A stretch of 64,000 nucleotides of DNA. It comes from an uncultured Dorea sp. GTDB lineage: Bacteria; Bacillota; Clostridia; Lachnospirales; Lachnospiraceae. A program made the position numbers and the translations under genes. The notes beneath the pieces are model-generated. The model was not told the DNA's origin and searched no databases. It saw only the letters and a list, made by a program, of their open reading frames with translations. Positions 45,315 through 53,552 of the stretch are shown in pieces (within the stretch, counting starts at the first letter, position 1; every line of letters begins with the position of its first letter). The stretch covers positions 1-64,000 of the forward strand of contig CAJTOH010000020.1 of NCBI GenBank assembly GCA_910577685.1. Reading direction: 5' to 3'.

Positions 45315-46172
45315 ATGAATACATTACCGATTAATTCCATTATCAATGGTGAGTGCGTATCTGAGATGAAGAAATTGCCAGACTCATACATTGATTTAAT
45401 TATTGCAGATCCGCCGTATAATCTTTCTAAAGGCGGAGAATGGAAATGGGATAATAGTGTCGAGCTCCAAGGTATGGGCGGCAATTGGAATAAAGTCATG
45501 CAAGAATGGGATGATTTTACATTTGAATCCTACATAACATTTACTAAAGCATGGCTTACCGAAGCCAAGAGAATACTTAAGCCGGCTGGTTCCATGTGGA
45601 TTTTTGGCACATATCATAATATGGGATTTATCAATGTCATTTGCCAAATGCTCGGAATTGAAATCATCAATGAAGTCGTATGGTATAAAAGAAATGCTTT
45701 CCCCAATTTGGCAGGAAGAAGATTGACTGCAAGCCACGAAACCATACTGTGGTGTAACAAGGGTGGAAAGAAGCGAGAATATTTTTTTGATTATGAATAT
45801 TCAAAAAACGGCGATTTTTCATATGACGGCCTGAAAACTCCGGGAAAACAAATGAGAACCGTATGGGATATATCAAATAACAAAGAAAAAAGTGAACTTG
45901 CATACGGCAAACATCCTACACAGAAGCCTATTAGAATCCTCAAACGAATGATTAAACTGTCTTCAAGAGAGGGCGACGTTATGCTCACTCCTTTTTCTGG
46001 TTCCGGAAGCGAATGCGTCGCCGCAAAAATTACAGGAAGAAAATATATCGGTATTGAATTTGATGCTTCTTACTGTGAAATCGCAGCAAATCGTTTGGCC
46101 CATGTCGAAGAAAATGAGGGGCAGCCAGATAAACTTGGATTAAGCCCGGTCGAATGCGAGGTAACTGAATGA
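45315..46172 (+). CDS. DNA methyltransferase, beta-class (N6-adenine/N4-cytosine), DpnA-like
   Basis: The 285-aa methyltransferase has motif IV DPPY at residues 32-35 near the N-terminus. The SAM-binding FSGSGSE comes late (about 227-233), the beta-class order of M2.DpnII-type enzymes. HPTQKPIRIL precedes the SAM motif as expected. The start at 45315 has AGGAGG. It overlaps the XRE gene by 4 bp (ATGA). It would protect one strand or one half of the recognition site of the nearby nuclease. Confidence 0.9.
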   Translation: MNTLPINSIINGECVSEMKKLPDSYIDLIIADPPYNLSKGGEWKWDNSVELQGMGGNWNKVMQEWDDFTFESYITFTKAWLTEAKRILKPAGSMWIFGTYHNMGFINVICQMLGIEIINEVVWYKRNAFPNLAGRRLTASHETILWCNKGGKKREYFFDYEYSKNGDFSYDGLKTPGKQMRTVWDISNNKEKSELAYGKHPTQKPIRILKRMIKLSSREGDVMLTPFSGSGSECVAAKITGRKYIGIEFDASYCEIAANRLAHVEENEGQPDKLGLSPVECEVTE

Positions 46173-46399
46173 AGAATTTGATACTTAACGAAAAAGAGCT
46201 TCGAAAAAAAATGATCGATTTGGATATTAAAACTATCAACGAATTGGCCACAAAGGCCGGAGTATCAAAACCTACAATATATGAATACATAAACGGAAAA
46301 TCTCCGCTTTCGGCAGCATTCACCCGTTTATGCGTCTATCTGAATGTGGATCCTCATGAAATCTTAATAGAAACCGAATCAACATCCACGGAGGATTAA
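46169..46399 (+). CDS. XRE-type HTH regulator, probable restriction-modification controller
   Basis: The 76-aa protein is essentially one HTH_3 domain: INELATKAGVSKPTIYEYINGKSPLSAAFTRLCVYLNVDPHEIL. Its size and place between two methyltransferase genes match C (controller) proteins, which time nuclease expression after entry into a new host. It overlaps the upstream gene and has a 1-bp gap to the downstream one. Confidence 0.85.
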   Translation: MKNLILNEKELRKKMIDLDIKTINELATKAGVSKPTIYEYINGKSPLSAAFTRLCVYLNVDPHEILIETESTSTED

Positions 46400-46400
46400 A

Positions 46401-47204
46401 ATGTTCAAACCAGTTATCAAGTGGAGCGGCAGTAAACGCAGCCAATCCGCAAAAATAAAAGAATATTTACCCGAAAAATTCAATAGATACTATGAGCCTT
46501 TTATTGGCGGCGGTTCTATGCTATATGCTATCACTCCCGACAATGCTGTTTGCGGAGATATTTGCGTACCGTTAATTGATTTGTGGAATGAAATCAAAAA
46601 CAACCCTGCCGAATTATCTAAAGCATATAGACTTCGTTGGACAAGACTCCAAACCGAAGGTTATCAAGCGTATTATGACATCAGAGATGATTTCAACAAA
46701 AACCGTTCTCCGGAAGATCTTCTGTTTTTATCCAGAACATGCGTTAACGGCTTGATTCGCTTCAATACAAATGGGGAGTTTAATAATTCCTTACATCATA
46801 CCCGCCCTGGTATATCTCCTGACAGTTTGGAAAAAATCATTCTGGATTGGTCTAAACACATTCAAGGCTCGGAGTTTATTGCTGCCGACTATACTATTAC
46901 AACCAAAACTGCCAAAGCGGGCGATCTGATATATTTAGACCCTCCGTACTTTCATACGAAGGGCCGTTATTATGGCACTATTAATTTTGATTCTTTCCTT
47001 ACCTATCTTGAACACCTGAATAGCAAAGGTATTAAATATATGCTCTCTTTTGATGGTATCAGAGGAGAGGATAACTTTACTGTTGAATTACCAAAGGAAT
47101 TATATAAACGCCACGAGCTTATTCCTTCAGGAAATTCCAGTTTCAAAAAAGTCATGGATAAAGAGAGTATTCAAGTTTTAGAATCTCTGTATCTTAACTG
47201 GTAA
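46401..47204 (+). CDS. D12-class (Dam-like, alpha) adenine methyltransferase
   Basis: The 267-aa enzyme has KWSGSKRSQ and YEPFIGGGSM (motif I, residues 34-38) at the N-terminus and LDPPY at 179-183, the alpha-class order of Dam and M1.DpnII. RTCVNGLIRFN is a MethyltransfD12 hallmark. With the beta-class partner it forms a two-methyltransferase system, as seen where the recognition site is asymmetric. The stop lies 1 bp from the convergent nuclease gene. Confidence 0.9.
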   Translation: MFKPVIKWSGSKRSQSAKIKEYLPEKFNRYYEPFIGGGSMLYAITPDNAVCGDICVPLIDLWNEIKNNPAELSKAYRLRWTRLQTEGYQAYYDIRDDFNKNRSPEDLLFLSRTCVNGLIRFNTNGEFNNSLHHTRPGISPDSLEKIILDWSKHIQGSEFIAADYTITTKTAKAGDLIYLDPPYFHTKGRYYGTINFDSFLTYLEHLNSKGIKYMLSFDGIRGEDNFTVELPKELYKRHELIPSGNSSFKKVMDKESIQVLESLYLNW

Positions 47205-47205
47205 T

Positions 47206-49248
47206 TTAGAAAATGGTTATATCGTTAGATCCGCTTTCTTCAACCTTGTCACAAATAAACTCTTTCAAGATTTCGGCGGCACGGGTAGCTGTAACGATTT
47301 CAATTTCCCAACCGTGCCCAACAGGCTCCATGATGAACAGCATGTCGCAGCCGCTCCGTTCGAATACAGTGTGGTTTGCTTGCGCAAACGCCCGCAAATA
47401 GGCAGCCGCGGAGATTGTTTCAAATGCGTTAAAATCAACAAAGCGTTCCGATTGTGTCCATTCGCAAATATAAAGACGGTTCATTCTCTCCACATTAGGA
47501 ACATAATTCATAAGATTGTGGATATAGTTTATAAGACCCTCTCCAACATCCGCTTCTAAATCCAGGGAACGCTCCTTTGATTCAATAGAAAGCAGTATAG
47601 GACGGCGGAACACTCCAAACAGTTCCAAAACATGGTCTGGACGCTTGCCGTCGACTTCTTCGCTTACACGGGGCAAGGATAACCAGCGTACTTCGTAGTT
47701 CCCATAAAGGACAGAAAGTCCACTCCAATCGCCACCGGGAGGATTACACATACCCTCAAAACAAACTTCACGGAGTAAGTGTGAAAAGAGAAAATGGATC
47801 CCCGTATCTACATCATCTTCATGGAAAGACTGCGGAATACCGGAAAAATAATTTTGTGTCAGGCTATCTTTATCAGGAAGTTGTTCCATATAGTGTTCTT
47901 TTAATGCAGAAGTGTCCAGAAGTAACTCTTCATCATAAGAATGGCCAGCGAGTACGGGAACATCAAGAGCAACAAAATTACTCAAAGCAAGAATGGACCG
48001 CCAAAAACCGTTAGACGCTGCAAGACATTCCGGATTTGTAATAAGTACGTTGAAATTGCGTTCAATAACCGGCCCGTAAATATAAGTCATCACTTCAATA
48101 TCTGTCGAAACAAGCATTGCAGTTAATGGCAGAATCCCTCTATCAGGTCGGTTGTCATCACCTCTTGGCTTAAATCCTTTAATTATACAAAGAATCAATT
48201 CCGAATGATCGGATGCGATTCTCTCAAGTACATCGGTATCGTAAGTTGGATATAAGCGGTGTATTCCATTTGCCAGTTTTCTTCTGTTTGCGGCAGGAAT
48301 AATTCCAAAAGGAAGATCTTTGGATGCTAATCCGACACTAAGGCTTTCTACCAACTCAAGAAACTCCAAAGAACTTCCGTGCTGTCCTTTTGAGGTAATT
48401 GTTTTTCGGAAATTAACGCCTGAATTTTCTAATGAAAATTGAACTATTCCTTGATGACATGCATATAAATTTCTCCATTGCGTATGTGTGAAATTCGCAG
48501 CCGGACGAGAACTTCTTGCCAAAAACAGCACTACATTAAGATTTTTTCGGAGGATAGTTTCTTCCTCCTCTGTGGTATCGAACCTGCACATCCGTTTAAC
48601 GATGTAACGGGAAAGCTCTGCTTCCGCAAAGTTATTCTCGTCGAAGTTTCTCAAGGAACGGTCAAACTGTTTGTCAAATTCTTCTGAACGGATATAAACT
48701 TGAGCGACGAAATTATTGCTTTTTCTCGAAAAGCTAATATAACTGTATGGGACAGCCGGATTCGGAAAACGAAGCGCTTTCCGCACACGTGTACGGCTGT
48801 TCAATTCGTATTTCACAAAATCTACAATATACAAATACGGACATCCTGTGCGGCCTGTAGAGAAGGCACGGCCGCTTCGCTGCCATGCTTGATTACCGGC
48901 TTGCAGTGCACTACAAAACTCGATTGCATAAAGAATGGTTTCCAGCCCGTTTTCTACATAGGTAACAATCGCATCTGGCGTTTCATCAAGGAAACTGCCG
49001 CTATTCTTTAGACCAGTAAAAATATTTGCTTCCCATCTACTGCGACCAGCCTTGTTAAAGCCCGGAAGCAATTCTAATTGCCATTCAAAATGATGTCTTA
49101 AATAGTTGAAACTTATGTTATAAACAATAGTAGACGGGGATAACAACGAAATTTCAACAGAAGACAGGTCTATTTCGTTTAAAATGAGTTTGGCAATACG
49201 CTCACATTCTACAATGTTATCGCCATGTATTCTGAATAATTTTGGCAT
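47206..49248 (-). CDS. Putative type II restriction endonuclease with two candidate nuclease sites
   Basis: The 680-aa protein is inferred to be the nuclease from its place, convergent with two methyltransferases and a controller. The C-terminal third has RPDHVLEL (Asp538) followed by SIESKERS (Glu556, Lys558), a clear PD-(D/E)XK arrangement. The N-terminal part has DETPDAIV (Asp92) and YAIEFCSALQAGNQAWQRSGRA (Glu110), a second possible nuclease-like core. Two sites in one chain of this size recall BsmI/Mva1269I-type IIS enzymes; that is inference. AGGAGG sets the ATG at 49248. I do not recognise the exact family. Confidence 0.7.
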   Translation of the reverse strand: MPKLFRIHGDNIVECERIAKLILNEIDLSSVEISLLSPSTIVYNISFNYLRHHFEWQLELLPGFNKAGRSRWEANIFTGLKNSGSFLDETPDAIVTYVENGLETILYAIEFCSALQAGNQAWQRSGRAFSTGRTGCPYLYIVDFVKYELNSRTRVRKALRFPNPAVPYSYISFSRKSNNFVAQVYIRSEEFDKQFDRSLRNFDENNFAEAELSRYIVKRMCRFDTTEEEETILRKNLNVVLFLARSSRPAANFTHTQWRNLYACHQGIVQFSLENSGVNFRKTITSKGQHGSSLEFLELVESLSVGLASKDLPFGIIPAANRRKLANGIHRLYPTYDTDVLERIASDHSELILCIIKGFKPRGDDNRPDRGILPLTAMLVSTDIEVMTYIYGPVIERNFNVLITNPECLAASNGFWRSILALSNFVALDVPVLAGHSYDEELLLDTSALKEHYMEQLPDKDSLTQNYFSGIPQSFHEDDVDTGIHFLFSHLLREVCFEGMCNPPGGDWSGLSVLYGNYEVRWLSLPRVSEEVDGKRPDHVLELFGVFRRPILLSIESKERSLDLEADVGEGLINYIHNLMNYVPNVERMNRLYICEWTQSERFVDFNAFETISAAAYLRAFAQANHTVFERSGCDMLFIMEPVGHGWEIEIVTATRAAEILKEFICDKVEESGSNDITIF

Positions 49249-49292
49249 AAAGTAACCTCCTGACGAAATGCTGATGCAAATAGATATACAAT

Positions 49293-49388
49293 CCAATTTG
49301 CTACCACAATAAAGGCATTGTCTGAATTTTTGTATTTCGCAATATCGGTCAATGAAATATACGCATCCTCATTGACAACATCACCCAT
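49293..49388 (-). pseudogene. 5' stump of a KilA-N domain gene
   Basis: From an ATG at 49388 the frame reads NEDAYISLTDIAKYKNSDNAF…VVANW, the start of a KilA-N domain. The expected RNRNTIEFLG continuation is missing; the frame runs on into sequence leading to the restriction gene. Only 32 codons survive. KilA-N proteins are phage or mobile-element markers, and the break marks the edge of the restriction island. Confidence 0.65.
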
Positions 49389-49552
49389 CACTCTGACAAG
49401 TATATCACACACCATCTCATAAATAAATCCACAGTTAGAATTTTACGTTGATAACAAATTTCAACATCTATTTACGATAAAACAGATAATAGAAAACAAC
49501 AGGCAATCACATAGACTGCCTGTCATTCAAAATAACTCATATCAAATTTTTA

Positions 49553-50533
49553 TTATTCCCATTCAATCGTCCCACACGGCTTCGGCGTCAAATCATACAG
49601 CACCCGATTCACCCCCGGCACCTCATGAGTAATCCTCTCCGTAATATGCTCAAGCAGCTCAAACGGAACCTTCTCCACAGTAGCCGTCATCGCATCCACC
49701 GTATTCACCGCCCGCAGAATCACAGGAAATGCAAACGTCCTCGCCCCGTCGGCAACCCCCACAGACCGGAAATCCGGCACAGCAGTAAAATACTGCCACA
49801 CCTTCCCCGCAAGCCCGTTCTTCTCAAACTCCTCCCGCAGAATCGCGTCCGACTCCCGCACAATCTCAAGCCTCTCCCGCGTAATCGCGCCAAGGCAGCG
49901 CACACCAAGCCCCGGTCCCGGGAACGGCTGGCGGAAAACCATATTATCCGGCAGACCCAAAGCCTTGCCAACCACACGCACCTCATCTTTATACAAAAAC
50001 TTCAAAGGCTCCACCAGCTCAAACTTCAAATCCTCCGGCAGGCCGCCCACATTGTGATGCGCCTTCACACCGTCGCTCTCAATAATATCCGGGTAAATCG
50101 TCCCTTGGGCCAAAAACTCAATCCCTTCCTGCTTGCGCGCCTCTTCCTCAAAAACACGGATAAATTCCGCACCGATAATCTTACGCTTCTTCTCCGGCTC
50201 CGCCACATCCGCAAGCTTATCTAAGAAACGCTCCACCGCGTCCACATAAATCAAGTTGGCATCCATCTGGTTTCGGAATACCTCCACCACCTGCTCCGGC
50301 TCCCCTTTCCGAAGCAGACCATGATTCACATGCACACACACCAACTGCTTCCCGATAGCCTTAATCAAAAGAGCCGCAACCACAGAAGAGTCAACCCCTC
50401 CCGAAAGAGCCAGCAGCACCTTCCTGCCGCCCACCTGCTCCTGAATCTCTGCCACCTGCTCCGCGATAAAAACATCCGCAAGCTCCTTCGTCGTAATACG
50501 CTCCATACTGTCCGGTCTAGTATTATTTCCCAT
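49553..50533 (-). CDS. guaA: GMP synthase, ATP-pyrophosphatase subunit only (no glutaminase domain)
   Basis: The 326-aa protein amidates XMP to GMP. It has the P-loop SGGVDSS at 44-50, QGTIYPDIIESDG, HHNVGGLP, the FRQPFPGPGLGVR dimerisation segment and the C-terminal TPKPCGTIEWE. Typical bacterial GuaA is about 510 aa with an N-terminal GATase domain; that domain is absent here, as in archaeal split enzymes. The frame starts MGNNTRPDSMERIT with AGGAGG 7 bp ahead, so it is not a truncation artefact within view. It is 9 bp downstream of the PurF-like gene. It should use free ammonia or a separate glutaminase. Confidence 0.9.
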   Translation of the reverse strand: MGNNTRPDSMERITTKELADVFIAEQVAEIQEQVGGRKVLLALSGGVDSSVVAALLIKAIGKQLVCVHVNHGLLRKGEPEQVVEVFRNQMDANLIYVDAVERFLDKLADVAEPEKKRKIIGAEFIRVFEEEARKQEGIEFLAQGTIYPDIIESDGVKAHHNVGGLPEDLKFELVEPLKFLYKDEVRVVGKALGLPDNMVFRQPFPGPGLGVRCLGAITRERLEIVRESDAILREEFEKNGLAGKVWQYFTAVPDFRSVGVADGARTFAFPVILRAVNTVDAMTATVEKVPFELLEHITERITHEVPGVNRVLYDLTPKPCGTIEWE

Positions 50534-50542
50534 AAAATCCTC

Positions 50543-51955
50543 CTATTCTTTACCGTTAAAACAATACGTACACACCTTGCAAGGCTCAATCCCAATCGAC
50601 TCTAACAGGTCGTCCAAACGATGAAACCTAAGCGAAGTGAAATTCTGCTGTTCTCTAATATCCTCAATCAACTGCGCATACTTGCAGGAACAAGGATTCG
50701 CATACTCATCCAGCACCTCCTGCGGACACGCATCCCCCTCACGCTTCCGAATCATCTGTCTGGTAATCAACTCCATCTCAGACTTAGAGCGTGAAAAATT
50801 CAGAAACTTACACCCATAAAGCAATGGCGGACATGCCGGACGGACATGAACCTCCTTCGCCCCGCTGTTATACAAAAACTCCGTCGTCTCCCTAAGCTGC
50901 GTCCCCCTCACAATAGAATCGTCAATCAACAGAAGCTTCTTATTCTCAATCAACGCCTGCACAGGAATCAGCTTCATACGGGCAATCAAATTCCGCTGAC
51001 TCTGACTGGTCGGCATAAAAGACCGGGGCCAAGTCGGCGTATATTTGATAAAGGGCCTCGCATAGGGAATCCCAGATTCATTCGCATAGCCAATCGCATG
51101 GGCAATACCGGAATCCGGCACACCCGCCACAATATCCGGCCGAACACTGTCTCCGTCCCGCTTCGCAAGCATACTTCCACATTTGTACCGCATCTCTTCC
51201 ACATTGACCCCCTCATAGGAAGAAGTCGGGTATCCATAGTAAACCCACAAGAAAGAGCAAATTCGCATCTCATCACTGGGCTTTCGAAGGGACTCCACCC
51301 CCTCCGGCGTAATAAATGCGACCTCCGAGGGACCTAACTCCCTGTAATCAGAATATCCCAGATTGATATACGCATGGCTCTCAAAAGACACACAGTACGC
51401 ATCCTCTTTCCTACCTATAACAAGAGGCGTCCTGCCATACTTGTCCCTCGCCGCATAAATCCCCTCCTTGGTCATCAAAAGCAGCGTCATAGAACCATCC
51501 ACAACATCCTGAACATACTTAATACCTTCCAAAATAGAATCCTTCTCGCAAATCAGCGCCGCAATCAGCTCAGTCACATTAATCTGACCGTTCGTCATCT
51601 CCTGAAAATGCGGATGCGTCGTTTCATACAGTTGGTTCAGCAGCTTCTCATAATTATTCACCTTACCAACCGTCGTGATTGCAAAACTGCCCAGCTTTGA
51701 ACAGATTAAAAGCGGCTGCGGCTCAAAATCCGAGATACATCCAATCCCCAGATATCCCTTCATCTCGCCCACATCACGGTCGAATTTCGTCCGGAACGGT
51801 GAGTTCTCAATATTATGGATTGCCCGGTTGAAGCCGTCTTCCCCATAAGTAGCCATCCCGCCCCGCCGCGTGCCAAGGTGCGAATGATAATCAACACCAT
51901 AAAAAAGTTCTAATACACAATCCTTCTTAGACGCTACACCAAAAAATCCTCCCAT
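50543..51955 (-). CDS. PurF-like amidophosphoribosyltransferase lacking the catalytic N-terminal Cys
   Basis: The 470-aa protein aligns with PurF. The N-terminal region has YHSHLGTRRGGMATYG of the class II GATase fold, and LLLIDDSIVRGTQLRE is the PRPP-binding motif. Active PurF starts MCGI, with Cys1 as glutaminase nucleophile; here the protein starts MGGFFGV, so the nucleophile is missing. C-terminal cysteines (PCSCKYAQ, CKVCTYC) could bind a 4Fe-4S cluster as in Bacillus PurF. The start is secured by AAGGAG 8 bp ahead. It may use ammonia directly or have a different role. It is followed by GuaA without glutaminase. Confidence 0.82.
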   Translation of the reverse strand: MGGFFGVASKKDCVLELFYGVDYHSHLGTRRGGMATYGEDGFNRAIHNIENSPFRTKFDRDVGEMKGYLGIGCISDFEPQPLLICSKLGSFAITTVGKVNNYEKLLNQLYETTHPHFQEMTNGQINVTELIAALICEKDSILEGIKYVQDVVDGSMTLLLMTKEGIYAARDKYGRTPLVIGRKEDAYCVSFESHAYINLGYSDYRELGPSEVAFITPEGVESLRKPSDEMRICSFLWVYYGYPTSSYEGVNVEEMRYKCGSMLAKRDGDSVRPDIVAGVPDSGIAHAIGYANESGIPYARPFIKYTPTWPRSFMPTSQSQRNLIARMKLIPVQALIENKKLLLIDDSIVRGTQLRETTEFLYNSGAKEVHVRPACPPLLYGCKFLNFSRSKSEMELITRQMIRKREGDACPQEVLDEYANPCSCKYAQLIEDIREQQNFTSLRFHRLDDLLESIGIEPCKVCTYCFNGKE

Positions 51956-52109
51956 ATAAAATCTCCTTCTTCTCAGCTTCATAAATAACCCGCCATACAT
52001 TCTTCTATATGGGTTATTTATTTTCCTTATATGTCCATCAATATCATATCACAATCACCAGCAAATAACACCCCTAAATCTGACAAATCTCAGCGCCTTG
52101 CCCAGGCTG

Positions 52110-53552
52110 CTATTTATCGGCCGAAAGCATCTCCCTAAGTTTCCTATTCACAAGCCCGGGGTCCGCCTTCCCCTTCATCGCCTTCATGGTCTGCCCCACC
52201 AACGCGCCAAGGGCCTTCTCCTTGCCGCTGCGGTAATCAAAAACCGCCTGAGGATTCTCCCGAATCACACACTTAAGCGCCCCCTCAAGCTCCCCCTCGT
52301 CGTGAACCATTCTCAAGCCATGCTCATCCACATAAACCACAGGGTCGACATCCTCCAAAAAAATCCTCTCAAACACATCCTTCGCCACCGAACTATTAAT
52401 CGCCTTACCTTCCGTAAGCTCCACCAGCTTAGCCAGATTCTCCGGAGAAAAAGCGATTTCCTCCGGTTCCATATTACGCTCCTTCAACAGGCGCAGCGTC
52501 TCCACCATCAGCCAGTTAGACACCTTTTTCGGCTTGCCGCAGATAGCCGAAGCCGCCTCGAAAATATCCGCCATATGCTTCGATGCAGTGATAATCTCCG
52601 CATCATACTGAGGAATATCAAACACTCTCCTATACCGCTCCAATTTCTCCGTCCTAAACTCCGGCTGTCTTGCCCGAATCTGTTCAATCCACTGGTCGCT
52701 GATAACAATCGGCACAAGGTCCGGGTCCGGAAAATAACGATAATCCTGAGCGTCTTCTTTGGAGCGCATAGCAAAAGAAACTTCCTTATTATCATCCCAT
52801 CTCCTGGTTTCCTGAATAACCTCCTTCCCCGCCTCCAACAATTCAATCTGACGCATCCGCTCCGCCTCGATAGCCCGGGCAATCGCCTTAAAAGAGTTCA
52901 GGTTCTTCATTTCCGTCCTCGTCCCCAAAGATTCAGCCCCCGCCTCCCGCACAGACAGGTTGACGTCGGCCCGCATAGACCCCTCCTCAAGCTTACAGTC
53001 CGACGCTCCCAGATATTGGATAATCATGCGCAGCTTTTCCAGATAGGCGATAACCTCCTCAGCAGAACACATATCCGGCTCAGACACAATTTCCACCAGA
53101 GGGACGCCGCTTCGGTTAAAATCCACCAGAGAAGTATCGTCCCACTCGTCATGAATCAACTTTCCGGCATCCTCCTCCATATGCATCTCATGGATACGGA
53201 CACGCTTCTTCCCGCCGCCCGCCTCAATCTCCACAAATCCATTTGCCGCAATAGGAAGATAAAGCTGTGAAATCTGATAGTTCTGCGGGTTGTCCGGATA
53301 AAAATAATTCTTACGGTCAAATTTACAGACCCTGGAAATCTCACAGTTCGCAGCAAGGCCAATGGCCAAGGCATATTCCACAACCTGCCTGTTTAAAACA
53401 GGCAGCGCCCCGGGCATACCCGTACAAACCGGACAGGTGTGGGAGTTGGGCGCGCCGCCAAACTCCGTACTGCAAGAACAAAAAATCTTCGTCTTAGTGG
53501 CAAGCTCCACATGAACCTCAAGTCCAATTACCGTATCATACCTTCTGGCCAT
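52110..53552 (-). CDS. gatB: Asp-tRNA(Asn)/Glu-tRNA(Gln) amidotransferase subunit B
   Basis: The 480-aa subunit binds the misacylated tRNA and catalyses its phosphorylation and amidation. It begins YDTVIGLEVHVELATKTKIFCSCSTEFGG and continues CPVCTGMPGALPVLN, with zinc-binding cysteines. The C-terminal YqeY-like helical domain ends GLVNRKLREML. It overlaps the end of gatA by 25 bp. Confidence 0.96.
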   Translation of the reverse strand: MARRYDTVIGLEVHVELATKTKIFCSCSTEFGGAPNSHTCPVCTGMPGALPVLNRQVVEYALAIGLAANCEISRVCKFDRKNYFYPDNPQNYQISQLYLPIAANGFVEIEAGGGKKRVRIHEMHMEEDAGKLIHDEWDDTSLVDFNRSGVPLVEIVSEPDMCSAEEVIAYLEKLRMIIQYLGASDCKLEEGSMRADVNLSVREAGAESLGTRTEMKNLNSFKAIARAIEAERMRQIELLEAGKEVIQETRRWDDNKEVSFAMRSKEDAQDYRYFPDPDLVPIVISDQWIEQIRARQPEFRTEKLERYRRVFDIPQYDAEIITASKHMADIFEAASAICGKPKKVSNWLMVETLRLLKERNMEPEEIAFSPENLAKLVELTEGKAINSSVAKDVFERIFLEDVDPVVYVDEHGLRMVHDEGELEGALKCVIRENPQAVFDYRSGKEKALGALVGQTMKAMKGKADPGLVNRKLREMLSADK

